A stretch of DNA of 64,000 bases from an uncultured Pseudoflavonifractor sp. (GTDB lineage: Bacteria; Bacillota; Clostridia; Oscillospirales; Oscillospiraceae), in NCBI RefSeq assembly GCF_944387275.1, contig NZ_CALXEG010000010.1, positions 1 through 64,000 of the forward strand, in the 5' to 3' direction. The notes under the pieces were generated by a model. It saw nothing but the letters and a program-made list of their open reading frames with translations, ran no database searches and was not told the DNA's origin. The position numbers and the translations under genes are program-made. Below, piece by piece: positions 42,221 through 51,917 of the stretch. Positions within the stretch are counted from its first letter, which is position 1, and each line of letters begins with the position of its first letter.

Positions 42221-43645
42221 TCACTGTTCCGTCAGCTTGCGGCGGACCGCCTCGTTGACGGCCTTGGGGTCGGCCTTGCCCCTAAGCTGGCGCATGACCT
42301 GGCCCACCAGGAAGCCGAAGGCCTTCTCCTTGCCGGAGCGGTAGTCCTCCACCGACTTGGGGTTGTCGGCAAAGGCCTTGTCCACGGCGGCCTCCACCAG
42401 GCTGTCGTCCCGGATCTGCTCCAGGCCGTGGTCCGCCACGTAGGCGTCCACGTCGCCGTCGCTGTCGAACACCGCCTCAAAGACGGTGACGGCGGTGTTG
42501 CGGTTGAGCTTGCCCTCGGCCACCAGGGCGATGAGCCGGGCCAGGGTGGCGGGGGAGAGGGGCATGTCCGCCGCCTCCATGCTCCGGGCGGACAGGGCCC
42601 GCAGCACCTCGCCCATGATCCAGTTGGACGCCTGCTTGGCGGGGGCGCCCAGGGCCACCACGGCCTCAAAGAAGTCGGACAGGGCCTTTTGGGAGGTGAG
42701 CATCTCGGTGTCGTAGGCGGGCAGGCCAAACTGGCGCTGATACCGCTCCATTCTGGCCGGAGCCAGCTCGGGCTGTGCGGAGCGCAGATGCTCCAGATAC
42801 GCCTCCGACAGCTCCACCGGGGGCAGGTCGGGGTCGGGGAAGTAGCGGTAGTCCTGGGCGTTCTCCTTGGAGCGCATGGCGTAGGTGGCGTCCTTGTTCT
42901 CATCCCACCGGCGGGTCTCCTGGATCACCCGCTTGCCCTCCTCCAGCAGCTCAATCTGCCGCCGGCTCTCGTACTGGATGGCCCGGGAAATGGCCTTGAA
43001 GGAGTTGAGGTTCTTCATCTCGGTGCGGGTGCCCAGCTCGGTGGAGCCGGCGGGGCGCACCGACAGGTTCACGTCGCAGCGGAGGGAGCCCTCCTGCATC
43101 TTGCAGTCGGACACGCCCAGGTACTGGAGGGTGGAGCGCAGCTGCTCCAGGTAGGCGATGACCTCATCGGCGGTGTGGAAGTCGGGCTCGGTGACGATCT
43201 CGATCAGGGGCACGCCGCAGCGGTTGTAGTCGCAGCAGGTCTGGTCGGTCCAGGGGTCGTGGATCAGCTTGCCCGCGTCCTCCTCCATGTGCAGCTCGTG
43301 GATGCCGATGGTCTTGCCGCCGCCGATGTCCACCGCGCCGTCCCGGCAGATGGGCAGGTAGAGCTGGGAGATCTGGTAGGCCTTGGGCAGGTCGGGGTAG
43401 AAGTAGTTTTTCCGGTCAAAGTGGCTCTTGCGGGTGATGGCGCAGTTGAGGGCCAGTCCGGCCCGGACGGCGAACTCCAGCACCTTCTCGTTGAGCACGG
43501 GCAGGGTGCCCGGCATACCGGTGCACACCGGGCAGCAGTGGGTGTTGGGCGCGCCGCCGAAGGCGGTGGTGCAGGAGCAGAAGATCTTGGTCTCGGTGGC
43601 CAGCTCCACGTGGGTCTCCAGACCGATCACAGTTTCCCAGGTCAT
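42221..43645 (-). CDS. gatB: Asp-tRNA(Asn)/Glu-tRNA(Gln) amidotransferase subunit B
   Basis: A 474-residue subunit that binds misacylated tRNA and phosphorylates its side-chain carboxyl. The N-terminus ETVIGLETHVELAT and the NTHCCPVCTGMPGTLPVLN region (with the zinc cysteines) are diagnostic. LHMEEDAGKLIHD, YNRCGVPLIEIVTEPD and RCDVNLSVRP follow, and the C-terminal helical tail domain spans about 330-474. Normal length. Last gene of the T-box-aspS-gatCAB unit; its ATG lies immediately after the gatA stop. Confidence 0.98.
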   Translation of the reverse strand: MTWETVIGLETHVELATETKIFCSCTTAFGGAPNTHCCPVCTGMPGTLPVLNEKVLEFAVRAGLALNCAITRKSHFDRKNYFYPDLPKAYQISQLYLPICRDGAVDIGGGKTIGIHELHMEEDAGKLIHDPWTDQTCCDYNRCGVPLIEIVTEPDFHTADEVIAYLEQLRSTLQYLGVSDCKMQEGSLRCDVNLSVRPAGSTELGTRTEMKNLNSFKAISRAIQYESRRQIELLEEGKRVIQETRRWDENKDATYAMRSKENAQDYRYFPDPDLPPVELSEAYLEHLRSAQPELAPARMERYQRQFGLPAYDTEMLTSQKALSDFFEAVVALGAPAKQASNWIMGEVLRALSARSMEAADMPLSPATLARLIALVAEGKLNRNTAVTVFEAVFDSDGDVDAYVADHGLEQIRDDSLVEAAVDKAFADNPKSVEDYRSGKEKAFGFLVGQVMRQLRGKADPKAVNEAVRRKLTEQ

Positions 43646-45154
43646 TCAAATCACCCCTTCCTGATCTGCCTTCCCCTTGGGGGGAAGGTGGCCCTCAGGG
43701 CCGGATGAGGGGAAACGCTTATGCCAGTCGGTGTCCAGCTGGAAGGCATGGGCGGCGTTGAGCACCGCCGCCTCCCCCAGGGCCGGGCCGATGAGCTGGG
43801 CGCCGATGGGCAGGCCGCCGTCAAAGCCGCAGGGCATGGACAGCCCCGGCAGACCCGCCAGGTTGACGGGCACGGTGTAGATATCGCTCAGGTACATCTT
43901 CAGCGGGTCGCTGAGGCTCTCCCCCAGCTTGGGGGCGGTGGTGGGGGAGACGGGGGTGAGCAGCAGGTCGTACTGCTCAAAGGCCCTGTCATAGGCCTCC
44001 TTGATGAGGGCCTTGACCTGGAGGGCCTTTTTATAGTAGGCGTCGTAGTAGCCGGACGAGAGGACGAAGGTGCCCAGCAGGATGCGCCGCTTCACCTCAG
44101 AGCCGAAGCCCTCGGTGCGGGTGCGGCAGTAGAGGTCGGTCAGGTCCTCATACTCCGCCGCCCGCCAGCCGTACTTCACGCCGTCGTACCGGGACAGGTT
44201 GCTGCTGGCCTCGGCGCAGGCGATGATATAGTAGGTGGGCACCATATACTTCATCAGAGGGAAGGAGAAGGTCTCCACCCTGGCGCCTCTGGCCTCCAGC
44301 ACGGCGGAGGCCTCCTTGACGGCGGCGGCCACCTGGGGCTCCAGGCCCTCGCCGAAGCAGTCGGCGGGCAGGCCGATCTTCATGCCACGGATGTCCCCGG
44401 TCAGGCCGGAGAGCAGGCTGCCGGCGGGGGCGTCCAGGGAGGTGGCGTCCCGCCTGTCCCTGCCCTGGATCACGTCCAGCACGGCGGCGCAGTCGGCGGC
44501 GGTGCGGGCGATGGGGCCGATCTGGTCCAGGGAGGAGGCGTAGGCGATGAGGCCGTACCGGCTGACCGTGCCGTAGGTGGGCTTGATGCCGGTGACGCCG
44601 CAGAAGGAGGCGGGCTGGCGGATGGAGCCGCCGGTGTCCGACCCCAGAGCGAACCAGCACTCCCGGGCGGCCACCGCCGCCGCCGCGCCGCCGGAGGAGC
44701 CGCCGGGCACATGGGCGGTGTCCCAGGGGTTGTGGGTGGGGCCGCAGAAGGAGGTCTCAGTGGTGGAGCCCATGGCGAACTCATCCATGTTCAGCTTGCC
44801 CAGGGAGACGGCGCCCGCCTCCGTCATCCGGTCCACCACGGCGGCGTCGTAGGGGGGCGCGAAGTCGCCCAGGATCTTGGAGGCGCAGCAGGTCTTGACG
44901 CCCTTGGTGCAGATGTTGTCCTTGAAGGCCATGGGCACGCCGTACAGGGGGCTTTTCGCCTCCTTCACCCCGGCCTGGAGGGCCTGGGCGCGGGCCATGG
45001 CCTGCTCGCCGGTGGCGGTGATGAAGCAGTTGAGGGCGGGCTCCCGCTCCGCCATCACGTCCAGGGCGGTCTGGGTGGCCTCGGCGATGGACACGTCCCC
45101 CGTCCGGATGGCCGCGCCCAGCTCCAGGGCGCTCAGTTCCAGCAGTTCTTTCAC
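43646..45154 (-). CDS. gatA: Asp-tRNA(Asn)/Glu-tRNA(Gln) amidotransferase subunit A
   Basis: The 502-residue glutaminase subunit that releases ammonia and channels it to GatB. It belongs to the amidase-signature family: the catalytic lysine is in VPMAFKDNICTKG (about residue 78), the two serines in GGSSGGAAAAVAA and GSDTGGSIRQPASFCG (about 152 and 177). The ending is typical: LPGLSMPCGFDGGLPIGAQLIG, then a short variable tail. Small gap of 12 nt from gatC. Confidence 0.98.
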   Translation of the reverse strand: MKELLELSALELGAAIRTGDVSIAEATQTALDVMAEREPALNCFITATGEQAMARAQALQAGVKEAKSPLYGVPMAFKDNICTKGVKTCCASKILGDFAPPYDAAVVDRMTEAGAVSLGKLNMDEFAMGSTTETSFCGPTHNPWDTAHVPGGSSGGAAAAVAARECWFALGSDTGGSIRQPASFCGVTGIKPTYGTVSRYGLIAYASSLDQIGPIARTAADCAAVLDVIQGRDRRDATSLDAPAGSLLSGLTGDIRGMKIGLPADCFGEGLEPQVAAAVKEASAVLEARGARVETFSFPLMKYMVPTYYIIACAEASSNLSRYDGVKYGWRAAEYEDLTDLYCRTRTEGFGSEVKRRILLGTFVLSSGYYDAYYKKALQVKALIKEAYDRAFEQYDLLLTPVSPTTAPKLGESLSDPLKMYLSDIYTVPVNLAGLPGLSMPCGFDGGLPIGAQLIGPALGEAAVLNAAHAFQLDTDWHKRFPSSGPEGHLPPKGKADQEGVI

Positions 45155-45166
45155 GATAAACCCTCC

Positions 45167-45454
45167 TTATTCCACAGCCCTGGGGACCCGGAAGGTCTCC
45201 CCGTCGCTGTCCGGCGCGCCGGACAGCAGGACCTCACGGTCCGCAGAGGGGACCACCGTGTCGGCACGGAGCACGTTCTTCAGGGGGAAGATGTGGCTCA
45301 TGGGCTCCACGCCGTCGGTGTCCAGGGTGTTGAGGGTGTCCATATAGGTGACGATCTGTTCCAGCTCGCCGGCCATTTTGGCCTTCTCCTCCTGGGGCAG
45401 GCGGAGCCGGGACAGGGTGGAGACGTAGTCCACCAGCTCTTCGGTAATTTTCAT
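45167..45454 (-). CDS. gatC: Asp-tRNA(Asn)/Glu-tRNA(Gln) amidotransferase subunit C
   Basis: A 95-residue subunit that clamps GatA and GatB together. MKITEELVDYVSTLSRLRLPQEEK and ELEQIVTYMDTLNTLDTDGVEPM are the family hallmarks. ATG 45454 is the real start; the frame is open upstream but the extra residues are not part of the family, and AAAGGA lies 10 nt before this ATG. The gene is 85 nt downstream of aspS. Confidence 0.96.
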   Translation of the reverse strand: MKITEELVDYVSTLSRLRLPQEEKAKMAGELEQIVTYMDTLNTLDTDGVEPMSHIFPLKNVLRADTVVPSADREVLLSGAPDSDGETFRVPRAVE

Positions 45455-45539
45455 AGCAACAGCATCCTTTCGTCCGATCCCCTCACAGAGCGGAGGGGTA
45501 TCGCGGGACAGAGATTTTCGGCAGAAAATCAATCGCCCT

Positions 45540-46862
45540 TTACGGTTCCAGCCGGGTGCGGTCCCGGGGGAAGAGGGTGGCCAGGCGCACGTTGTCCAGG
45601 CCGCACAGCTGCATGGTCAGCCGCTCCAGGCCGATGCCCAGGCCGCCGTGGGGGGGCGCGCCGTACTTGTGGAGCATGAGGTAGGACTCGAACTCCTCCG
45701 GGTGCATGCCCAGCCGCTCCATCTTGGCCACCTGCTGATGGTAGTCGTGGATGCGCTGGCCGCCGGTGGTCACCTCCATGCCCCGGAAGAGCAGGTCGAA
45801 GGACAGGGTGTACTTGGGGTCCTCCGGGTCGTCCATGGCGTAGAAGGGCCGCTTTTTAGCCGGGTAGTGGGTGACAAAGACCAGGTCGCTGCCCCACACC
45901 TCCTTGGCGTACCGGCCGATGGCGTGCTCCTCCTCGGGCTCCAGGTCGTAGGGGTTGCGGATGGCGTAGCCGTACTTCTCCGCCGCCAGCCGCTTGGCCT
46001 CGTCGAACCGGACGCAGGGGACGTCCTTCATCTCGGGCAGGGTCACCCCCAGCCGGGCCAGGTCGTCGGCATACTCTTCGCCCAGCAGGCGGAAGCAGTA
46101 GCGGAGGAAGCCGGTCTCCACGGCGATGATGTCGTAGAAGCTGTCGATATACCCCATCTCGAAGTCCATGGAGGTGTACTCGTTCAGGTGGCGGGTGGTG
46201 CTGTGCTTCTCCGCCCGGAACACGGGGGCCACCTCGAACACCCGCTCAAAGACGGGCACCATGGTCTGCTTGTAGAACTGGGGGGACTGGGTGAGGAAGG
46301 CCTTGCGGCCGAAGTAGTCCAGGCGGAAGATGTTGCTGCCGCCCTCGGCCCCGGCGTGGACGATCTTGGGGGTGTGGATCTCGGTAAAATCCTGGCTCTG
46401 GAGGTACTCCCGAAAAGCCCGGGAGATGCCCGCCTGGATGCGGAACACGCTGCGCTCCCGCAGGCTGCGCAGCACGGCGGGGCGGAGGGAGAGGCGGGCG
46501 TCCAGCGTCAGGTTCAGCTTCCGCTTGGACACCGGCACCGGCATGGCAGCTGCGGGCCGGGAGAGCACCCGCACCGCCGCCGCGGCCAGCTCGGCCCCGC
46601 CGGGGGCCCGCTCCTCCTGGTGCACCGTGCCCAGCACCTCCACGGCGCACTCCTCGGTGACGCCGTCCAGGTCCACCTCCGGCGGGCACACGCACTGGAG
46701 CACCCCGTCCCCCTTGCGCAGGAGCAGGAAGGTGAGGCCTCCCATGTCCCGCAGGGAGTGGACCATGCCCCGGACGGAGACGGCCTGATTCTCCAGGGCA
46801 CCTCCGATAATGTCGCGGATCGCGGGCTGCTTGACTGCGGTAAGAGCTGTCGCTGTGATCAT
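45540..46862 (-). CDS. aspS: Aspartate--tRNA(Asp/Asn) ligase, archaeal-type
   Basis: A 440-residue class II synthetase of the compact archaeal type, lacking the bacterial insertion domain. The anticodon-binding OB fold (about 20-110) contains VRGMVHSLRDMGG. Class II motifs are present: FRAEKHSTTRHLNEYTSMDFEM (motif 2), YDIIAVE and GIGLERLTMQLCG (motif 3, ending with DNVRLATLFPRD). In discriminating archaeal enzymes the position before VH in the OB fold is usually Trp; here it is Met, as expected for a non-discriminating enzyme. Context supports that: it heads the gatCAB operon under a T-box with an Asn-type specifier, so it probably makes Asp-tRNA(Asn) for amidation. Confidence 0.94.
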   Translation of the reverse strand: MITATALTAVKQPAIRDIIGGALENQAVSVRGMVHSLRDMGGLTFLLLRKGDGVLQCVCPPEVDLDGVTEECAVEVLGTVHQEERAPGGAELAAAAVRVLSRPAAAMPVPVSKRKLNLTLDARLSLRPAVLRSLRERSVFRIQAGISRAFREYLQSQDFTEIHTPKIVHAGAEGGSNIFRLDYFGRKAFLTQSPQFYKQTMVPVFERVFEVAPVFRAEKHSTTRHLNEYTSMDFEMGYIDSFYDIIAVETGFLRYCFRLLGEEYADDLARLGVTLPEMKDVPCVRFDEAKRLAAEKYGYAIRNPYDLEPEEEHAIGRYAKEVWGSDLVFVTHYPAKKRPFYAMDDPEDPKYTLSFDLLFRGMEVTTGGQRIHDYHQQVAKMERLGMHPEEFESYLMLHKYGAPPHGGLGIGLERLTMQLCGLDNVRLATLFPRDRTRLEP

Positions 46863-46918
46863 GACCGTTCACATCCTTCTGAAAAAATAAAAGTTAAAAA
46901 TTTCCACCGTGGAAAACG

Positions 46919-47185
46919 AAAAAAGCCCCGAGACTGCCAAAGCAGTTTCGGGGCGAAATAGACCTATTCCGCGGTACCACCCAAAGTTGCGGCGTCCCCA
47001 TTGACGCGACCTCTTATACTCCTTAACGCGGAGGGGAACGGGCGGACCTACCCCTCCAGCGGAGGCTCGGCACGCCGGCTCAAAAGTGTTGCGCCTTCTC
47101 TTCTCTCCGGGGCGGGCTCTCAGTCGGTGGCCCGCGTTCTCTGTCGGATGCCCGAGGGGCGGTCTTTCTCGTCGCCTTTGTGATG
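46919..47185 (-). promoter_or_regulatory. T-box riboswitch (probable Asn specifier)
   Basis: A transcription-attenuating leader that senses uncharged tRNA. The T-box sequence GGGTGGTACCGCGG is at 46969-46982 on the minus strand; it is followed by a terminator with arms GCCCCGAAACTGC and GCAGTCTCGGGGC (46925-46954), then six T. Stem I begins near 47180 and carries an AGAGAACGCGGG-type distal region. In its 3' side the codon AAC (minus strand, 47088-47090) is followed by A and by TTTTG, which can close on CAAAG at the base of Stem I, so the specifier is most simply AAC (Asn). Confidence 0.93.
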
Positions 47186-47193
47186 TTGGAGGC

Positions 47194-47223
47194 ATTATAC
47201 GCCCATGGACGGACATTTGTCAA
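47194..47223 (-). promoter_or_regulatory. Promoter of the T-box-aspS-gatCAB operon
   Basis: Minus strand consensus TTGACA (47218-47223), 18-bp spacer, perfect TATAAT (47194-47199). Confidence 0.9.
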
Positions 47224-47283
47224 CGGTTATTTTTTTCAAAAATTTCCCATGAAAGAAAAAAGGTGAACTTTACCGATGAAGTG

Positions 47284-47292
47284 TGCTATAAT
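47284..47292 (+). promoter_or_regulatory. Extended -10 promoter of the metF operon
   Basis: TGC-TATAAT (47284-47292), an extended -10 element; the -35 (TGAACT, 17 bp upstream) is poor. No SAM or T-box element in the 80-nt leader. Confidence 0.6.
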
Positions 47293-47368
47293 GGACAGCA
47301 TTGAATCGGCCGCCGCCGGGACCGCCGGCCCCTGGCGCTGAGGCACATCCAAAGGAGAGAACCCAGAC

Positions 47369-48229
47369 ATGAAAATCATTGACATTCTCAACCAGGACAA
47401 GGTCACCCTGTCCTTCGAGGTCTTCCCCCCCAAGACCAGCGACTCCTACGAGTCGGTGGCAAAGGCCACCCAGGAGATCGCGGCCCTCAGGCCCGACTTT
47501 ATGAGCGTCACCTACGGCGCCGGCGGCGGCACCAGCGACTACACCGTGGGCATCGCCGCGGGCATCCGGGACAGGTACGGCGTGGAGCCTCTGGCCCACC
47601 TGACCTGCGCCTCCTCCACCCGGGAGCATGTCCATGAAGTGCTGGGCAAGCTGAAGGAGAGCGGCATCAGCAACGTGCTGGCCCTGCGGGGGGACATCCC
47701 CGCCGGCGGCGCCCCGGCCCACGACTACCACTACGCCGCCGAGCTGGTGCGGGAGATCAAGGCCAGCGGAGACTTCTGCGTGGGCGGCGCCTGCTACCCC
47801 GAGGGGCACCCCGAATCCCCCACCAAGGCCAGCGATATCGACCATCTGAAGGCCAAGGTGGAGGCGGGCTGTGAGTTCCTCACCACCCAGATGTTCTTTG
47901 ACAACAACATCCTCTACAACTTCCTCTACCGCATCCGGGAGAAGGGCATCACCGTGCCCGTGGTGGCGGGCATCATGCCCGTGACCAACGGCAAGCAGAT
48001 GACCCGCATCTGCAAGCTGTCCGGCACCTATCTGCCAGAAAAGTTCAAGGCCATTGTGGACAAGTTCGGGGACAATCCGGCGGCCATGCGCCAGGCCGGC
48101 GTGGCCTACGCCGCCGGACAGATCATCGACCTGATCGCCAACGGCGTCAACCACATCCACATCTACTCCATGAACAAGCCGGAGATCGCCGCCGGCATTC
48201 AGGCCAGCCTGTCGGAGGTCCTGAAGTGA
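47369..48229 (+). CDS. metF: Methylenetetrahydrofolate reductase
   Basis: A 286-residue flavoenzyme producing 5-methyl-tetrahydrofolate, the methyl donor for MetH. Conserved parts are LSFEVFPPKT near the N-terminus (catalytic Glu), SVTYGAGGGTSD, LALRGDIPAGG and CYPEGHPESP, and FLTTQMFFDNN. Length is typical of the bacterial single-domain enzyme. First gene of metF - activation protein - metH - uracil-DNA glycosylase; its stop overlaps the next start by 4 nt. AAAGGAGAGAACCCAGAC precedes the ATG. Confidence 0.97.
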   Translation: MKIIDILNQDKVTLSFEVFPPKTSDSYESVAKATQEIAALRPDFMSVTYGAGGGTSDYTVGIAAGIRDRYGVEPLAHLTCASSTREHVHEVLGKLKESGISNVLALRGDIPAGGAPAHDYHYAAELVREIKASGDFCVGGACYPEGHPESPTKASDIDHLKAKVEAGCEFLTTQMFFDNNILYNFLYRIREKGITVPVVAGIMPVTNGKQMTRICKLSGTYLPEKFKAIVDKFGDNPAAMRQAGVAYAAGQIIDLIANGVNHIHIYSMNKPEIAAGIQASLSEVLK

Positions 48230-48876
48230 CCCTGGAGGCGGACTACAGCGAGATCTGCCGGTACTTAGGCTACCGGAGGGACACACCGCCGGACAGCGCC
48301 ATGGAGCAGACCATCCGCGCCTGCGCCAAGCGGCTGGAACAGGCGGTCACCCCCCGGTGGGTGAGCCGGGCGTTCCCCCTCGCTCACCTGCCCGACGGGG
48401 CGCTGGAGCTGGGGGAGGTCCGGGTGGAGAGCAAAAGCCTGTCCCGCAACCTGAAGGGCTGTGAGCGGGTGATCTTCTTCGCCGCCACCCTGGGGGTGGA
48501 GGCCGACCGGCTCATCGCCAGGGCTACCGCCGTGCGGATGAGCGAGGCGGTGATCCTCCAGGCCGCGGCGGCCTCCCTCATCGAGGTATGCTGCGACAGC
48601 GCCTGCGAGGAGCTGCGCCGTAAGGCGGAGGAGGAGGGCTGGTATCTCCGGCCCCGGTTCAGCCCCGGCTACGGGGACTTCTCCATCGCCCACCAGCGCG
48701 ACATCACAACTTTGCTCCAGACCCCGGCCAGGATCGGCCTGACCGTGACAGAGCAGATGCTGCTGGCCCCCATGAAGTCGGTCACCGCGGTGATCGGCAT
48801 GTCCCGTCAGGCGGCGCCCTGCCACCGGCAGGGCTGCGAGGCCTGTGACAAGACCGACTGCGCCTTTCGCAGATAA
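48226..48876 (+). CDS. Methionine synthase reactivation (activation-domain) protein
   Basis: A 216-residue stand-alone version of the domain that in E. coli is the C-terminal fourth module of MetH. It binds S-adenosylmethionine and helps remethylate cob(II)alamin that has become oxidised. LGVEADRLIARA and RFSPGYGDFSIAHQRDITTLLQTPARIGLTVTEQMLLAPMKSVTAVIG are the diagnostic stretches; the RxSPGYG motif contacts SAM. The C-terminal tail has four cysteines in C-x4-C-x2-C-x4-C, possibly a metal site. It starts at GTG 48226, overlapping the metF stop, and precedes metH by 11 nt, matching the split arrangement in several Firmicutes and Thermotoga. Confidence 0.93.
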   Translation: MTLEADYSEICRYLGYRRDTPPDSAMEQTIRACAKRLEQAVTPRWVSRAFPLAHLPDGALELGEVRVESKSLSRNLKGCERVIFFAATLGVEADRLIARATAVRMSEAVILQAAAASLIEVCCDSACEELRRKAEEEGWYLRPRFSPGYGDFSIAHQRDITTLLQTPARIGLTVTEQMLLAPMKSVTAVIGMSRQAAPCHRQGCEACDKTDCAFRR

Positions 48877-48887
48877 CAGGAGGATGT

Positions 48888-51299
48888 ATGAGTTTTTTGG
48901 AGAAACTGGGGCGGGAGCGCCTCTTTTTTGACGGTGGCACCGGCACTCTGCTGCAGGCCCAGGGCCTGAAGGGCGGCGAGCTGCCCGAGACCTGGAACCT
49001 GCGCTATCCCGAACGGATTCAGGCCGTGCACAGGGCCTATCTGGACGCGGGAAGCCACGTCATCTGCACCAACACCTTCGGGGCCAACGCCCTGAAGTTC
49101 CCCGACGGCGGAGAATGGGACCTGGAGGAGATCATCCGGGCGGCCGTGGACAACGCCAAGCGTGCCAGGGCGGAGGCGGGCCGTGAGGCCGACGCCTACA
49201 TCGCCCTGGACATGGGCCCCACCGGGCGGCTGCTGCGCCCCATGGGGGACCTGGACTTTGAGGACGCGGTGTCACTCTTCGCCAGAGTGGTCCGGGTGGG
49301 CGCCCAGGCCGGGGCCGACCTGGTGCTCATCGAGACCATGAGCGACGGCTACGAGGCCAAGGCGGCCGTGCTGGCCGCCAAGGAGAACAGCGACCTGCCC
49401 GTGGTGGTGACCACGGTGTACGACGAGAACGGCAAGATGCTCACCGGCGGCACTATCGCCTCCACCGTGGCCCTGCTGGAGGGCCTGCGGGTGGACGCCC
49501 TGGGCGTCAACTGCGGCATGGGTCCGGAGCAGATGCTCCCCCTGGCCGAGGAGCTGGTGAAGCTGGCGTCCGTGCCCGTGGTGGTCAACCCCAACGCCGG
49601 CCTGCCCCGGCGGGAGGGGGACAGGACCGTGTTCGACGTGGACCCGGAGCGGTTCGCCGCCGTTATGGAGCGCATTGCAAAGCTGGGCGTGTGGGGCCTG
49701 GGCGGCTGCTGCGGCACTACCCCCGACCACATCCGCGCCCTCACCGCCGCCTGCCGGGACATCCCCGTCACCCCGCCGGAGCGGAAGCGGCGGACTGTGG
49801 TGTCCTCCTTCTCCCGGGCGGTGGAGATCGGCCCCATGCCCGTCATCATCGGCGAGCGCATCAATCCCACCGGCAAGAAGCGCTTCAAGGAGGCCCTGCG
49901 GAACCATGACCTGGAGTATATCCTGAATGAAGGGTTCGCCCAGGAGGAGGCCGGGGCCCACATCCTGGACGTGAACGTGGGCCTGCCCGAGATCGACGAG
50001 CCCGCCATGCTGGAGGAGGCGGTGTGCGCCCTCCAGAGCGTCATCCCCCTGCCCCTGCAGATCGACACCTCTGACACCCAGGCCATGGCCCGTGCCATGC
50101 GCCGCTACAACGGCAAGCCCATGATCAACTCGGTCAGCGGCAAGGCGGAGAGCATGGCGGCGGTGTTCCCCCTGGTGCGCAAGTACGGCGGCGTGGTGGT
50201 GGGCCTGGCCCTGGACGAGGGCGGCATCCCCGAGACTGCCGAGGGCCGCCTGGCAGTGGCCCGGAAGATCTACGACACCGCAGCGGAGTACGGCATCCCG
50301 CCGGAGGACATCGTGATCGACGGCCTGACCCTCACGGTCTCCTCCGAGCCCAAGGCGGCGGTGGTCACCCTGGAGACTCTCCGGCGGGTGCGGGACGAGC
50401 TGGGGGGACACACCATTTTGGGCGTGTCCAACGTGTCCTTCGGCCTGCCCCGGCGGGACATCATCAACGCCAATTTCTTTGCCATGGCCCTGGAGGCCGG
50501 GCTGTCCTGCGCCATCATCAACCCTCTGGCCGAGGGTATGATGGGAGCCTGGCGGTCCTACTGCGCCCTGGCCGGGCTGGACAGCCAGTGCGGCGGCTAT
50601 ATCGAGGCGTACAGCGGCCAGACCGCGGCCTCCGCTGCCACCCCTGCCGCCGCGGCCAGCCTGTCCCTGGAGGAGTGTGTGATGCGGGGCATGCAGGAGG
50701 AGGCGGCCCGGGCCGCCCGCAGGAACCTGGAAAAGGGCGTGGAGCCCCTGGAGCTGGTCAACACCGCTCTGATCCCCGCCCTGGACAAGGTGGGCCAGGA
50801 CTTTGAGAAAAAGATCCTCTTCCTGCCCCAGCTGCTCATGAGCGCCGAGGCGGCCAAGGCGGCCTTCGAGGTGGTCAAGGCCGCCATGGCCAGCCAGCCC
50901 CAGGAGAAGCAGGGCAAGGTGGTGCTGGCCACCGTCAAGGGGGATATCCACGACATCGGCAAGAACATCGTCAAGGTCCTGCTGGAGAATTACGGCTTTG
51001 AAGTGGTGGACCTGGGCAAGGACGTGGCCCCGGAGACGATCGTGGAGGCGGCCGCCGCACCCGGTGTCCGTCTGGTGGGCCTGAGCGCCCTCATGACCAC
51101 CACGGTGGTCAGCATGGAGGAGACCATCAGGGCCCTGCGGGAGAGCGGCAGCGGCGTCAAGGTGGTGGTGGGCGGCGCGGTGCTCACCGAGGAGTACGCC
51201 GCCAGCATTGGCGCCGACCGCTACGCCAGGGACGCCATGGCCACCGTCCGCTACGCCAAGGAAGTCTACGCAACGGAGAACAGGGAGGAGAAGGCATGA
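48888..51299 (+). CDS. metH: Cobalamin-dependent methionine synthase (without activation domain)
   Basis: An 803-residue enzyme transferring a methyl group from methyl-tetrahydrofolate via cobalamin to homocysteine. Homocysteine-binding domain (about 1-300) with zinc ligands at C209 (NCGMGPEQM) and the CC near 275-276 ([10 protein letters not shown]); pterin-binding domain (about 315-570) with [16 protein letters not shown]; helical cap (about 590-680); B12 domain (680-803) with DIHDIG, where H688 is the axial ligand of cobalt. The fourth, activation domain is missing and supplied by the preceding gene. It overlaps the glycosylase gene by 4 nt. Confidence 0.97.
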   Translation: MSFLEKLGRERLFFDGGTGTLLQAQGLKGGELPETWNLRYPERIQAVHRAYLDAGSHVICTNTFGANALKFPDGGEWDLEEIIRAAVDNAKRARAEAGREADAYIALDMGPTGRLLRPMGDLDFEDAVSLFARVVRVGAQAGADLVLIETMSDGYEAKAAVLAAKENSDLPVVVTTVYDENGKMLTGGTIASTVALLEGLRVDALGVNCGMGPEQMLPLAEELVKLASVPVVVNPNAGLPRREGDRTVFDVDPERFAAVMERIAKLGVWGLGGCCGTTPDHIRALTAACRDIPVTPPERKRRTVVSSFSRAVEIGPMPVIIGERINPTGKKRFKEALRNHDLEYILNEGFAQEEAGAHILDVNVGLPEIDEPAMLEEAVCALQSVIPLPLQIDTSDTQAMARAMRRYNGKPMINSVSGKAESMAAVFPLVRKYGGVVVGLALDEGGIPETAEGRLAVARKIYDTAAEYGIPPEDIVIDGLTLTVSSEPKAAVVTLETLRRVRDELGGHTILGVSNVSFGLPRRDIINANFFAMALEAGLSCAIINPLAEGMMGAWRSYCALAGLDSQCGGYIEAYSGQTAASAATPAAAASLSLEECVMRGMQEEAARAARRNLEKGVEPLELVNTALIPALDKVGQDFEKKILFLPQLLMSAEAAKAAFEVVKAAMASQPQEKQGKVVLATVKGDIHDIGKNIVKVLLENYGFEVVDLGKDVAPETIVEAAAAPGVRLVGLSALMTTTVVSMEETIRALRESGSGVKVVVGGAVLTEEYAASIGADRYARDAMATVRYAKEVYATENREEKA

Positions 51300-51862
51300 A
51301 GAACTGGGAAGGGCTCCAGGCCGAGTGTATGGCCTGCCGGAAGTGCGCCCTGGCTGAGACCCGCCACAACGTGGTGTTCGGCGCGGGCAATCCCAACGCC
51401 GAGGTCATGTTCATCGGCGAGGGACCCGGCGAACAGGAGGACCTGAAGGGAGAGCCCTTTGTGGGCCGGGCCGGCAAGCTGCTGGACGACATGCTGGAGA
51501 TCATCGATCTGGACCGGAGCAAGATCTACATTACCAACATGGTCAAGTGCCGTCCGCCCCAGAACCGGGACCCCCTCAACGTGGAGCAGGAGGCCTGCAT
51601 CGGCTATCTGCGCAACCAGGTGGCCATCATCCGGCCCAAGATCATCGTGTGCCTGGGCCGGATCGCCGCCATGAAGCTGATCAAGGAGGACTTCAAGATC
51701 ACCAAGGAGCACGGCCAGTGGGTGGAAAAGGCGGGGGTGCACATGACCGCCATGTACCACCCGGCGGCCCTGCTGCGCAACCCTGGCTGGCGTCCCGCCG
51801 CCTTTGAGGACCTGAAGTCCCTCCAGGCTAAGATCAGGGAAATCTGCACCAGGACCTATTGA
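51296..51862 (+). CDS. Family 4 uracil-DNA glycosylase (iron-sulfur)
   Basis: A 188-residue DNA-repair enzyme that removes uracil arising from cytosine deamination. It has the family 4 motif GEGPGEQED (about 43-51), [11 protein letters not shown], and [11 protein letters not shown] near the end. Four cysteines, C14 and C17 (CMACRKC) plus C85 and C101, match the 4Fe-4S ligand spacing of thermophile family 4 enzymes; C11 is extra. It is the last gene in the metF operon, translationally coupled to metH, and ends at a strong terminator. A link to methionine metabolism is not evident. Confidence 0.93.
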   Translation: MKNWEGLQAECMACRKCALAETRHNVVFGAGNPNAEVMFIGEGPGEQEDLKGEPFVGRAGKLLDDMLEIIDLDRSKIYITNMVKCRPPQNRDPLNVEQEACIGYLRNQVAIIRPKIIVCLGRIAAMKLIKEDFKITKEHGQWVEKAGVHMTAMYHPAALLRNPGWRPAAFEDLKSLQAKIREICTRTY

Positions 51863-51868
51863 GCGAAG

Positions 51869-51907
51869 AAACAGCCGCCCGCTGTCCGAAAGACAGCGGG
51901 CGGCTGT
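51869..51907. terminator. Terminator after the glycosylase gene
   Basis: 17-nt arms AACAGCCGCCCGCTGTC / GACAGCGGGCGGCTGTT with a 5-nt loop. Confidence 0.88.
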
Positions 51908-51917
51908 TATATGTGGG

